Source: Pseudomonas botevensis
Lineage (GTDB): Bacteria; Pseudomonadota; Gammaproteobacteria; Pseudomonadales; Pseudomonadaceae
DNA length: 64,000 bases
Assembly: GCF_019145475.1 (NCBI RefSeq)
Contig: NZ_JAHTKI010000018.1
Location: 58,047 to 122,046, forward strand
Direction of reading: 5' to 3'
The notes below the pieces were generated by a model that saw only the letters and a program-made list of their open reading frames with translations, did no database searches and was not told the DNA's origin. Position numbers and translations under genes: made by a program. This document shows, piece by piece, positions 51,070 to 59,598 of this stretch (positions are counted from its first letter, which is position 1; each line of letters begins with the position of its first letter).

Positions 51070-51645
51070 TCATCCGGAGTGGCGGCACCTTTGCTTTTCC
51101 TTCCAGTTTTTAATCAGGAGCCAGGGGAAGTAAAAGAATGCGCGATGGATCAAGATGGGAATCAAGAAAAAAACGAACAGCATTGCCGAAGAATATATTG
51201 AATAGAAAAATATGTGCTGGCCAAATATTTTGCCATATCTACCGTTTCCGCGACCGAGGTCTGTGTCGGTCAGATAAAAGACAAATGCGTAAAATATAAC
51301 GAGCAATGGCGTGAAAAATACTCCTGCGACAAAGCGTGGAAAGAGTGGTTTTTTATATTGGGCAGGATTGATGTTCATTGTTTTGTATGTTTTGCAAAAT
51401 AGAGTGGTCGCACAGATTGGTCCTGCGATTGCGATGTAGTTTGCGGTTGCTTTGGAGCTGAAGGGGAATAAAGATGACCAAAATCCGATCAGGCCTAGTA
51501 GTTGATTGTCCAGAAAGTCATTGATGGCCATATCCATCGCTGTTTGTGGAATGGCGGGAAGGAAAAAATTGATGAAAAAAATAGGTGCGCAGAAAAGACA
51601 TACGATCAATGGTGATACGGTTATTTCAGGTGCCTCTTTACTCAT
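51070..51645 (-). CDS. Probable immunity protein for the pore-forming bacteriocin
   Basis: A 191-residue inner-membrane protein with about four spans: ~12-32 (LIVCLFCAPIFFINFFLPAI), ~60-85, ~105-128 (FVAGVFFTPLLVIFYAFVFY) and ~148-170 (FYSIYSSAMLFVFFLIPILI). Size and topology fit colicin A-type immunity proteins, which block the pore domain from within the membrane. It lies 87 bp downstream of the bacteriocin on the same strand and is as AT-rich as the bacteriocin gene. Immunity function is inferred from context and topology. Confidence 0.72.
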   Translation of the reverse strand: MSKEAPEITVSPLIVCLFCAPIFFINFFLPAIPQTAMDMAINDFLDNQLLGLIGFWSSLFPFSSKATANYIAIAGPICATTLFCKTYKTMNINPAQYKKPLFPRFVAGVFFTPLLVIFYAFVFYLTDTDLGRGNGRYGKIFGQHIFFYSIYSSAMLFVFFLIPILIHRAFFYFPWLLIKNWKEKQRCRHSG

Positions 51646-51732
51646 GTTTTACTCTCTGCTAAGTGTGTTGGTCTCAGGTCGATAGCAGGGCTAAGCCTTA
51701 AGTTGTAGGCTTAACCCAGCTACAGCTGATTT

Positions 51733-52905
51733 TTATCTTTTTTGGGGTGTACTGTTAAATTTATTGAGGATAAGCAAGTTTATTTTTTCTACGTTTTCTG
51801 CACTAAAAAAGGCACCCGCCAAGGCAATCAGCAAACCGATCGCCACGATGCCGGGTATGGTGAGAATGAGGGTTGGGAAAAAGTAAGCTGCGGCAGCCGC
51901 CAGTATTGCGCCTGCCCCCATTCCCGCAGCAATACTTTCCAACTCCAGCATCAAAGGCCTCCAGTCGCCGTCACGAAAGCCAATGACCGTCTTCTCTATT
52001 ACCGAGTGTGCCTGCACTATTTTGCCGGTCACCCCAAACCCCTTGGCCAGTCGATTGACGTTGTCCATGTAGGTCGCCTTGTCCAGCGCATTCAATGCGT
52101 CCACCACCGCGCGGGTATCCTGCGGGCTGAGCCTTGCATTCGGGTTGGTCCGCACCTGCTCGAAGGTCTGCATGGCCTCGCTGTAGCTGCGAATCTTTTT
52201 GCCTGAAATGTCTTTTTGAAGATCAGTCACCACTTGGTGCAGGTTTGCGCCGTACTTCTCCAGGATGTATTTGTTTGCGTCGGCGACGTAGGCCACGCTG
52301 CGTTTGTAATCATCGAGTTGTCGTGCTTCTTCTGCTGCTGCGGCAGCTTTTTCGTCGTCGAGTCGTATGGCTTCTGCAAGTGCAGTGAGGCGAGCCTGTT
52401 CTTGTGCTTGTCGTTGTGCTTCAACTGCCTGCTGTAGCGCTAGAGCTTCGGCCCGGCGCCGGGCGACTTCAGCATAGAGTCTGGTTTGCCTGTCTTGAAG
52501 GCTTGCGATTTGCTTTTGCGAAATTATTGAGTCGTAAGTGGCTTGCAGCTTTGCATGCTGTTTTGATTCTTGAGCGGTTCTAAGTTGTTTTTGAAGGTTT
52601 GCGTTTTTTTGAAACAATAGCTCATTGACTACGTTGATCGCTCTGTTTAGCCATGCCTCCGGTGAACTTGTTGTGAATGGTGGGGAGGTGCTTTCTGCAG
52701 CGTTTAATTCTATCTGTAAGTCTTGATCAAGATTTTGCGTGCGGGTGAGATAGTCGTTTTCGATGGCCAGGGTAAATCCATGCATTGGATTGCCGAGAGG
52801 GTAGTTCTTGCGGATGTCGTCACGGAGCCTTCCTGGATTTAGAGGATATATTTCCCATGATCCGTCGCCGTAAGTGATTATTCCTGGGAAGTTGTCTTCT
52901 GGCAT
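51733..52905 (-). CDS. Pore-forming S-type pyocin (pyocin S5-like bacteriocin)
   Basis: A 390-residue bacteriocin. The C-terminal ~190 residues match the colicin pore domain: KYGANLHQVVTDLQKDISGK, LDKATYMDNVNRLAKGFGVT, GDWRPLMLELESIAAGMGAG, then the hydrophobic hairpin (~345-380, AAAYFFPTLILTIPGIVAIG). Upstream are SSPEAWLNRAINVVNELLFQ and a long Ala/Gln/Arg coiled-coil helix (~115-195) that resemble the region before the pore of pyocin S5. S5 has about 498 residues; this one is ~108 shorter at the N-terminus and seems to have one helical receptor/translocation module where S5 has two. Start at 52905 follows AAGGAACCAAC. Markedly AT-rich in its 5' half, consistent with transfer. Confidence 0.85.
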   Translation of the reverse strand: MPEDNFPGIITYGDGSWEIYPLNPGRLRDDIRKNYPLGNPMHGFTLAIENDYLTRTQNLDQDLQIELNAAESTSPPFTTSSPEAWLNRAINVVNELLFQKNANLQKQLRTAQESKQHAKLQATYDSIISQKQIASLQDRQTRLYAEVARRRAEALALQQAVEAQRQAQEQARLTALAEAIRLDDEKAAAAAEEARQLDDYKRSVAYVADANKYILEKYGANLHQVVTDLQKDISGKKIRSYSEAMQTFEQVRTNPNARLSPQDTRAVVDALNALDKATYMDNVNRLAKGFGVTGKIVQAHSVIEKTVIGFRDGDWRPLMLELESIAAGMGAGAILAAAAAYFFPTLILTIPGIVAIGLLIALAGAFFSAENVEKINLLILNKFNSTPQKR

Positions 52906-52923
52906 GTTGGTTCCTTTCTGTTG

Positions 52924-52945
52924 AAAGCCCAATCCTTTGGGCTTT
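52924..52945 (-). promoter_or_regulatory. Leader hairpin with GGA loop before the bacteriocin start (RsmA-type site)
   Basis: In the mRNA, AAAGCCCAA pairs with TTGGGCTTT around the loop AGGA, and a second AAGGA is the ribosome site itself 7 bp before the ATG. A GGA in a hairpin loop plus a GGA at the ribosome site is the pattern RsmA/CsrA binds to block translation. On the plus strand the same hairpin with TTTTT could pass for a terminator, but no plus-strand gene precedes it. Confidence 0.5.
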
Positions 52946-52998
52946 TTGTTTCTTGGGAGCGGTAGTTTGTAACTTGAAAATATTGATAGCACTACTCG

Positions 52999-53023
52999 CT
53001 ACAGTGCACAAACTGTGCTGTAG
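52999..53023. promoter_or_regulatory. Long dyad in the bacteriocin promoter region
   Basis: CTACA...TGTAG outer arms enclose GCACA-AAC-TGTGC (53006-53018), giving an almost perfect 25-bp dyad with a 2-bp offset. It lies just downstream of a TATAAG -10-like element (complement of 53033-53038), a position suited to a repressor. It is not a LexA box (CTGT-N8-ACAG). Confidence 0.4.
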
Positions 53024-53038
53024 GAAAACGTTCTTATA

Positions 53039-53449
53039 ATTGTGTGGGGTAAATCCTGCTGGTCTGTAAGAAATGATTAGATTCTTCTAATGCTCTGTTT
53101 TATATAGGTTTTATGTACACCGTAACCGACGAGTACAGAGCGCAACTCATTTGAGAGAGAAAACGGATAGGGCGCGAATTTCTCCAGTGTCTGAGGTTGA
53201 ATTTTGCGGTCACTTTTTGGACATCAGGACTGATGGCGCCGCTAAGCGGCGTTTGCGAGGGATTGTTCTTAAAGACTTTTCAGACGGGCTGGTACGAATA
53301 TTTCCTGTTCCGGGTAGGGCTTCGGGAAATCGACAAAATCGCGGCCGTTCAGCGGTTTTGGGCTTGTTTGAACCCGCGTTTGCCGCCAGATTCCGTAGTT
53401 CAACCGCAAGGGAGTGCGATTGCCATCATGAAAAAAAGGATCTCTTTCA
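53039..53449. other. Long non-coding gap between the bacteriocin and the Cys-rich gene
   Basis: About 410 bp without a supportable gene. The first ~110 bp are AT-rich and probably belong to the bacteriocin promoter. Open frames on the plus strand (from 53151 and 53197) have weak codon usage and no family likeness, and may be remnants of an older gene. Confidence 0.4.
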
Positions 53450-54034
53450 ATGACTCAATATTTCGAATGGCCGGAAGAAATCCGGCATTTGTCCGAGGCG
53501 CAGGTCGAACAGCTTTATCAGCGTTACCTCGGCGGTGAAAAGAAAGCCGGACTGATCGCCGAATTCGGCCTCCCGACAACACTGAACAGCGTGCTGGAAG
53601 TGTTGCCGCCGATGGTCAGTGCGGACCTGACCTGCCCGTATTGTGATCTGCCGATGTGGATGCGTCGTCCGGCCAGAGGAACGCCGGTTTCGCGATACGT
53701 GTACAACTGCGCAAGTTGCGCACATCGCTATTACGCATCCGACCCCGTTGCCCGCCGCGAGGCGGGCAGGCGCGAGAGGTGCAATTGCGGGAAGTGCGCC
53801 AAAGTCCGCCAGCAACAGATTGCCGTCAAGGCGGAGCGTGACCGGCTGGAGCAGGCGGCACGCTACAACCCGTTCACGCCGTCCGTCTCCGATCCAGACA
53901 ATCATCAGTTGTTCTGCCGCGAATGCGACTCCCCCAACATCGACGCCAGCATGGACAAGATGATCCTGCGAACCGTCTGCTACGACTGCTCCACCATCAG
54001 CAAATTCAGGGCTTTCGAAGAGCTGCCGGACTGA
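53450..54034 (+). CDS. Cysteine-rich hypothetical zinc-binding protein
   Basis: A 194-residue soluble protein starting MTQYFEWPEEIRHLSEAQVE after the ribosome site AAGGAT. It carries several cysteine knuckles: TCPYCDLP, NCASCAHRYY, RCNCGKCAKVR, LFCRECDSPN and VCYDCSTIS, so it probably binds two or more zinc ions. The first ~55 residues look helical, with a turn (KKAGLIAEFGLPTTLNSVLE) like a small helix-turn-helix. No family recognised. A terminator follows at 54046. Confidence 0.75.
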   Translation: MTQYFEWPEEIRHLSEAQVEQLYQRYLGGEKKAGLIAEFGLPTTLNSVLEVLPPMVSADLTCPYCDLPMWMRRPARGTPVSRYVYNCASCAHRYYASDPVARREAGRRERCNCGKCAKVRQQQIAVKAERDRLEQAARYNPFTPSVSDPDNHQLFCRECDSPNIDASMDKMILRTVCYDCSTISKFRAFEELPD

Positions 54035-54045
54035 TCCGGTTCGAG

Positions 54046-54078
54046 CGCCCATGGTCCGGCAACGGCCATGGGCGTTTT
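54046..54078 (+). terminator. Intrinsic terminator of the Cys-rich gene
   Basis: CGCCCATGG (54046-54054) pairs with CCATGGGCG (54066-54074), then TTTT. It begins 12 bp past the stop codon. Confidence 0.8.
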
Positions 54079-54488
54079 CATTTCGGGATGTGTAACGCCA
54101 AGTCATCGCTTCTGGCACGCCGGTTCCGCAAATCCGCCTTTGAACCGGCCAGTTTCCTCAACGGCTGCTAGTGTTGTTCGATGCATTCGACGCCGTTTAC
54201 GTGCCAATGACCGAATATGTCGCAGCACCGCAAGCAGACACATTGTCGCAGCCTTTAAGCTGCGCAACGGATGGGCACCCGTAAAGGCATTGTCGATGCA
54301 CCTGGCAGTCGTTTTTGCAGATGCCCATCCATGGAAGGTGAATGTGACTTGATTGTCTCGTCCAGCTTCACCCACCTGTCACCCTGTTTCCTCTGCCCGA
54401 GAATCAGGAACAGGGCGACGAAACGCCCCGAAAGGGGTTTTGCATGTGACGCTTTCCATCAATAACAAGCCCAAGCGGAGTACCACAG
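54079..54488. other. Upstream region of gdhB
   Basis: No gene seen. A small CCCC-GAAA-GGGG hairpin with TTTT at 54426-54441 lies ~50 bp before the gdhB start and could be a leader attenuator or only a weak structure. The ribosome site of gdhB is CGGAG at 54476-54480. Promoter elements could not be fixed. Confidence 0.4.
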
Positions 54489-57400
54489 ATGGCGTTCTTC
54501 ACCGCAGCCAGCAAAGCCGACTTCCAGCATCAACTGCAAGCGGCACTGGCGCAGCACATCAGTGAACAGGCACTGCCACAAGTGGCGCTGTTCGCTGAAC
54601 AATTCTTCGGCATCATTTCCCTGGACGAGTTGACCCAGCGTCGCCTCTCCGACCTCGCTGGCTGTACTCTTTCTGCGTGGCGCCTGCTTGAGCGCTTCGA
54701 TCACGCGCAACCGCAAGTGCGCGTCTACAACCCCGATTACGAACGTCATGGCTGGCAGTCGACCCACACCGCGGTCGAAGTGCTGCACCATGACTTGCCG
54801 TTCCTGGTGGACTCGGTGCGTACCGAGCTGAACCGTCGCGGCTACAGCATTCACACCCTGCAGACCACCGTGCTGAGCGTGCGTCGTGGCGACAAGGGCG
54901 AACTGCTGGAAATCCTGCCGAAGGGCACCACGGGCGAAGGCGTTCAGCACGAATCGCTGATGTACCTGGAAATCGACCGCTGCGCCAACGCGGCCGAGCT
55001 GAATGTGCTGACCAAGGAACTGGAGCAGGTTCTTGCCGAAGTCCGCGTCGCGGTTGCCGATTTCGAGCCGATGAAGGCCAAGGTGCAGGAAATCCTCACC
55101 GGGCTCGATAACAGCGCGTTCGCCGTCGATGCCGACGAGAAGAACGAAATCAAGAGTTTCCTCGACTGGATGGTGAACAATCATTTCACCTTCCTGGGCT
55201 ACGAAGAATTCGTGGTTTCCGATCAGGCCGATGGCGGCCACATCGAGTACGACCAGCATTCGTTCCTCGGCCTGACCAAGCTGCTGCGTACCGGCATGAC
55301 GTATGACGAAACGCGCATCGAAGACTACGCCGTCACCTACCTGCGTGAACCGAAGCTGCTGACCTTCGCCAAGGCCGCGCACCCGAGCCGCGTCCACCGT
55401 CCGGCGTATCCGGACTACGTGTCGATCCGTGAAATCGACGCCAACGGCAAAGTCATCAAGGAACACCGTTTCATGGGCCTGTACACCTCGTCGGTGTACG
55501 GCGAGAGCGTGCGGAGCATTCCGTTCATCCGTCGCAAGGTCGAGGAAATCGAACACCGCTCCGGCTTCCAGGCCAAGGCTCACCTGGGCAAGGAACTGGC
55601 GCAGGTGCTCGAAGTGCTGCCGCGTGACGACCTGTTCCAGACCCCGGTCGACGAGCTGTTCAGCACCGTGATGTCGATCGTGCAGATCCAGGAGCGCAAC
55701 AAGATTCGCGTGTTCCTGCGCAAAGATCCGTACGGCCGCTTCTGCTACTGCCTGGCCTACGTGCCGCGTGACATCTATTCCACCGAAGTCCGCCAGAAGA
55801 TCCAGCAAGTGCTGATGGAGCGCCTGAAGGCCAGCGACTGCGAGTTCTGGACGTTCTTCTCCGAGTCCGTGCTGGCGCGCGTGCAGCTGATCCTGCGCGT
55901 CGACCCGAAAAACCGCATCGACATCGACCCGCAGCAACTGGAAAACGAAGTGATCCAGGCCTGCCGCAGCTGGCAGGACGACTACACCGCGCTGACCGTG
56001 GAAAACTTCGGCGAAGCCCAGGGCACCAACGTGCTGGCGGACTTCCCGAAAGGCTTCCCGGCCGGTTACCGCGAGCGTTTCGCCGCGCATTCGGCCGTGG
56101 TCGACATGCAGCACCTGCTCAGCCTGAGCGAAAAAAATCCGCTGGTGATGAGCTTCTATCAGCCATTGGGTCAGGTGACCGGTCAGCGCGAGCTGCACTG
56201 CAAGCTGTATCACGCCGATACCCCGCTGGCCCTGTCCGACGTTCTGCCGATCCTGGAAAACCTCGGTCTGCGCGTGCTCGGTGAGTTCCCGTACCGCTTG
56301 CGCCACACCAATGGCCGCGAGTTCTGGATCCACGATTTTGCCTTCACCGCTGCCGAAGGCCTGGACCTGGACATCCAGCAACTCAACGACACCCTGCAGG
56401 ACGCGTTCGTCCACATCGTCCGTGGCGATGCCGAGAACGATGCGTTCAACCGTCTGGTGCTGACCGCCGGCCTGCCATGGCGCGACGTGGCGCTGCTGCG
56501 TGCCTACGCCCGCTACCTGAAGCAGATCCGCCTGGGCTTCGACCTCGGCTACATCGCCAGCACCCTGAACAACCACACCGACATCGCTCGTGAGCTGACC
56601 CGGTTGTTCAAGACCCGCTTCTACCTGGCGCGCAAGCTGAGCAACGAGGATCTGGACGACAAGCAACTGCGTCTGGAGCAAGCGATCCTGACGGCGCTGG
56701 ACGACGTTCAGGTGCTCAACGAAGACCGCATCCTGCGTCGTTACCTGGACCTGATCAAGGCCACGCTGCGGACCAACTTCTATCAGACCGACGCCAACGG
56801 TCAGAACAAGTCGTACTTCAGCTTCAAGTTCAACCCGCACGCGATTCCAGAGCTGCCGAAGCCGGTGCCGAAGTTCGAAATCTTCGTCTACTCGCCACGC
56901 GTCGAAGGCGTCCACCTGCGCTTCGGCAACGTGGCCCGCGGCGGTCTGCGCTGGTCCGACCGTGAAGAAGACTTCCGTACCGAAGTCCTTGGCCTGGTGA
57001 AAGCCCAGCAAGTGAAGAACTCGGTCATCGTGCCGGTGGGTGCGAAGGGCGGCTTCCTGCCGCGTCGCCTGCCACTGGGCGGCAGCCGTGACGAGATCGC
57101 GGCCGAGGGCATCGCCTGCTACCGCATCTTCATCTCCGGTCTGTTGGACATCACCGACAACCTGAAGGACGGCGCCCTGGTGCCGCCGGCCAACGTCGTG
57201 CGTCATGACGACGATGACCCGTACCTGGTAGTGGCAGCGGACAAGGGCACTGCAACCTTCTCCGACATCGCCAACGGCATCGCCATCGACTACGGCTTCT
57301 GGCTGGGTGATGCGTTCGCCTCCGGTGGTTCGGCCGGTTACGACCACAAGAAAATGGGCATCACCGCCAAGGGCGCGTGGGTGGGCGTACAGCGTCACTT

Positions 57401-59384
57401 CCGCGAGCGCGGCATCAACGTCCAGGAAGACAGCGTCACCGTGGTCGGCGTGGGCGACATGGCCGGCGACGTGTTCGGTAACGGTCTGTTGATGTCCGAC
57501 AAGCTGCAACTGGTCGCGGCGTTCAACCACCTGCACATCTTCATCGACCCGAATCCGGATCCAGCTTCGAGCTTCGCCGAGCGTCAGCGCATGTTCGACC
57601 TGCCGCGTTCGGCCTGGTCGGATTACGACACCAGCATCATGTCCGCCGGCGGCGGCATCTTCTCGCGCAGCGCGAAGAGCATCGCCATCTCGCCGGAAAT
57701 GAAAGCGCGCTTCGACATCCAGGCCGACAAGCTGACCCCGACCGAACTGCTGAACGCGCTGCTCAAGGCGCCGGTGGATCTGTTGTGGAACGGCGGTATC
57801 GGTACGTACGTCAAGGCCAGCACCGAAAGCCACGCCGATGTCGGCGACAAGGCCAACGATGCGCTGCGTGTGAACGGCAACGAGCTGCGCTGCAAAGTGG
57901 TGGGCGAGGGCGGTAACCTCGGCATGACCCAACTGGGCCGTGTGGAGTTCGGTCTCAATGGCGGCGGTTCCAACACCGACTTCATCGACAACGCCGGTGG
58001 CGTGGACTGCTCCGACCACGAAGTGAACATCAAGATCCTGCTGAACGAGGTGACTCAGGCCGGCGACATGACCGACAAGCAACGCAACCAGTTGCTGTCG
58101 AGCATGACCGACGAAGTCGGAAACCTGGTGCTGGGCAACAACTACAAGCAGACTCAGGCCCTGTCCCTGGCGGCCCGCCGTGCCTACGCGCGGATCGCCG
58201 AGTACAAGCGTCTGATGAGCGACCTGGAAGGCCGTGGCAAGCTGGATCGCGCCATCGAGTTCCTGCCGACCGAAGAGCAACTGGCCGAGCGCGTTGCCGA
58301 AGGCCATGGCCTGACCCGCGCCGAGCTGTCGGTGCTGATCTCGTACAGCAAGATCGACCTCAAGGAACAGCTGCTCAACTCGCTGGTGCCGGATGATGAC
58401 TACCTGACCCGCGACATGGAAACGGCGTTCCCGCCGAGCCTGGTCAGCAAGTTTGCCGAAGCCATGCGTCGTCACCGCCTGAAGCGCGAGATCGTCAGCA
58501 CCCAGATCGCCAACGATCTGGTCAACCACATGGGCATCACTTTCGTTCAGCGACTGAAAGAGTCGACCGGCATGACCCCGGCGAACGTGGCCGGTGCTTA
58601 CGTGATCGTGCGCGACATCTTCCACCTCCCGCACTGGTTCCGTCAGATCGAAGCCCTGGACTATCAGGTTTCCGCCGACGTGCAACTGGAGCTGATGGAC
58701 GAGCTGATGCGTCTGGGCCGTCGCGCCACGCGCTGGTTCCTGCGTGCCCGTCGCAACGAACAGAACGCTGCCCGTGACGTCGCGCATTTCGGTCCGCACC
58801 TGAAGGAGCTGGGTCTGAAGCTCGACGAACTGCTCAGCGGCGAAATTCGCGAAAACTGGCAGGAACGTTACCAGGCTTACGTTGCCGCCGGTGTACCGGA
58901 GCTGCTGGCGCGTATGGTGGCGGGTACGACGCACCTGTACACGCTGCTGCCGATCATCGAGGCTGCCGACGTGACTGGCCAGGATCCGGCGGAAGTGGCC
59001 AAGGCCTACTTCGCCGTGGGCAGTGCCCTGGACATCACCTGGTACATCTCGCAGATCAGCGCCTTGCCGGTTGAAAACAACTGGCAGGCCCTGGCCCGTG
59101 AAGCGTTCCGTGACGACGTCGACTGGCAGCAACGCGCGATCACCATCGCCGTTCTGCAAGCGGGCGGCGGCACTCAGGACGTGGAAGCGCGTCTGGCGCT
59201 GTGGATGGAGCAGAATGCCGCGATGATCGAACGCTGGCGCGCCATGCTGGTGGAAATCCGTGCCGCCAGCGGCACCGACTACGCCATGTATGCGGTCGCC
59301 AACCGTGAGCTCAACGACGTGGCGCTGAGCAGCGGCCAGGCACCGGTGGTTGCACCTGCAAACACCGAGCTTGAACCGGCCTGA
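54489..59384 (+). CDS. gdhB: NAD-dependent glutamate dehydrogenase, GDH-180 family
   Basis: A 1631-residue enzyme that deaminates glutamate to 2-oxoglutarate with NAD+. The N-terminal ~700 residues hold ACT-like regulatory domains specific to this family (start MAFFTAASKADFQHQLQAAL). The catalytic core lies about residues 750-1250: FGNVARGGLRWSDREEDFRT, then VPVGAKGGF with the substrate lysine, and the NAD-binding VVGVGDMAGDVFGNGLL. The C-terminal helical part completes the hexamer subunit. P. aeruginosa gdhB is about 1620 residues and takes part in arginine and glutamate use as carbon source. Single-gene unit with a strong terminator. Confidence 0.96.
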   Translation: MAFFTAASKADFQHQLQAALAQHISEQALPQVALFAEQFFGIISLDELTQRRLSDLAGCTLSAWRLLERFDHAQPQVRVYNPDYERHGWQSTHTAVEVLHHDLPFLVDSVRTELNRRGYSIHTLQTTVLSVRRGDKGELLEILPKGTTGEGVQHESLMYLEIDRCANAAELNVLTKELEQVLAEVRVAVADFEPMKAKVQEILTGLDNSAFAVDADEKNEIKSFLDWMVNNHFTFLGYEEFVVSDQADGGHIEYDQHSFLGLTKLLRTGMTYDETRIEDYAVTYLREPKLLTFAKAAHPSRVHRPAYPDYVSIREIDANGKVIKEHRFMGLYTSSVYGESVRSIPFIRRKVEEIEHRSGFQAKAHLGKELAQVLEVLPRDDLFQTPVDELFSTVMSIVQIQERNKIRVFLRKDPYGRFCYCLAYVPRDIYSTEVRQKIQQVLMERLKASDCEFWTFFSESVLARVQLILRVDPKNRIDIDPQQLENEVIQACRSWQDDYTALTVENFGEAQGTNVLADFPKGFPAGYRERFAAHSAVVDMQHLLSLSEKNPLVMSFYQPLGQVTGQRELHCKLYHADTPLALSDVLPILENLGLRVLGEFPYRLRHTNGREFWIHDFAFTAAEGLDLDIQQLNDTLQDAFVHIVRGDAENDAFNRLVLTAGLPWRDVALLRAYARYLKQIRLGFDLGYIASTLNNHTDIARELTRLFKTRFYLARKLSNEDLDDKQLRLEQAILTALDDVQVLNEDRILRRYLDLIKATLRTNFYQTDANGQNKSYFSFKFNPHAIPELPKPVPKFEIFVYSPRVEGVHLRFGNVARGGLRWSDREEDFRTEVLGLVKAQQVKNSVIVPVGAKGGFLPRRLPLGGSRDEIAAEGIACYRIFISGLLDITDNLKDGALVPPANVVRHDDDDPYLVVAADKGTATFSDIANGIAIDYGFWLGDAFASGGSAGYDHKKMGITAKGAWVGVQRHFRERGINVQEDSVTVVGVGDMAGDVFGNGLLMSDKLQLVAAFNHLHIFIDPNPDPASSFAERQRMFDLPRSAWSDYDTSIMSAGGGIFSRSAKSIAISPEMKARFDIQADKLTPTELLNALLKAPVDLLWNGGIGTYVKASTESHADVGDKANDALRVNGNELRCKVVGEGGNLGMTQLGRVEFGLNGGGSNTDFIDNAGGVDCSDHEVNIKILLNEVTQAGDMTDKQRNQLLSSMTDEVGNLVLGNNYKQTQALSLAARRAYARIAEYKRLMSDLEGRGKLDRAIEFLPTEEQLAERVAEGHGLTRAELSVLISYSKIDLKEQLLNSLVPDDDYLTRDMETAFPPSLVSKFAEAMRRHRLKREIVSTQIANDLVNHMGITFVQRLKESTGMTPANVAGAYVIVRDIFHLPHWFRQIEALDYQVSADVQLELMDELMRLGRRATRWFLRARRNEQNAARDVAHFGPHLKELGLKLDELLSGEIRENWQERYQAYVAAGVPELLARMVAGTTHLYTLLPIIEAADVTGQDPAEVAKAYFAVGSALDITWYISQISALPVENNWQALAREAFRDDVDWQQRAITIAVLQAGGGTQDVEARLALWMEQNAAMIERWRAMLVEIRAASGTDYAMYAVANRELNDVALSSGQAPVVAPANTELEPA

Positions 59385-59403
59385 TCCGGCGCTGAATGAA
59401 AAA

Positions 59404-59438
59404 GCCCCTGCATCGTGAGATGCAGGGGCTTTTTTTTG
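59404..59438 (+). terminator. Intrinsic terminator of gdhB
   Basis: AGCCCCTGCATC pairs with GATGCAGGGGCT around GTGA, followed by at least seven T residues, ~20 bp past the stop codon. Confidence 0.92.
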
Positions 59439-59468
59439 TCCTAAGGATTTGTAGCGTCGGTACTGGCC

Positions 59469-59588
59469 TCTTCGCGAGCAAGCTCGCTCCCACATTGGCA
59501 GGAGTTGCCTTTGGGAGAGGGATGACCAGACAGTTGCTCCCTCATTGGAATGTGTTGTTTTTGTGGGAACGGGCTTGCCCGCGAAGAG
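59469..59588. repeat. REP doublet (REPIN)
   Basis: TTCGCGAGCAAGCTCGCTCC at 59471-59490 and an inverted relative TGTGGGAACGGGCTTGCCCG from 59562 are ~70 bp apart, between gdhB and the lipoprotein gene. Confidence 0.7.
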
Positions 59589-59598
59589 GCCTTTGCGG

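Noticed and set aside
52924..52950. Rho-independent terminator on the plus strand upstream of the bacteriocin
   Set aside because: There is no plus-strand gene to terminate. The hairpin fits better as a leader element of the bacteriocin mRNA.
52999..53023. LexA (SOS) box at the bacteriocin promoter
   Set aside because: The half-sites are in the order ACAG...CTGT, the inverse of CTGT-N8-ACAG.
53197..53538. Plus-strand frame (113 codons) overlapping the start of the Cys-rich gene
   Set aside because: It overlaps the better supported gene at 53450 in another frame, has no good ribosome site and no family likeness. A remnant cannot be excluded.
54459..59495. A very long open frame (about 1678 codons) opposite gdhB
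   Set aside because: It mirrors gdhB in GC-rich DNA with strong third-position bias. The translation is His/Gln/Val-rich low-complexity sequence with no domain, while gdhB is a complete conserved enzyme.
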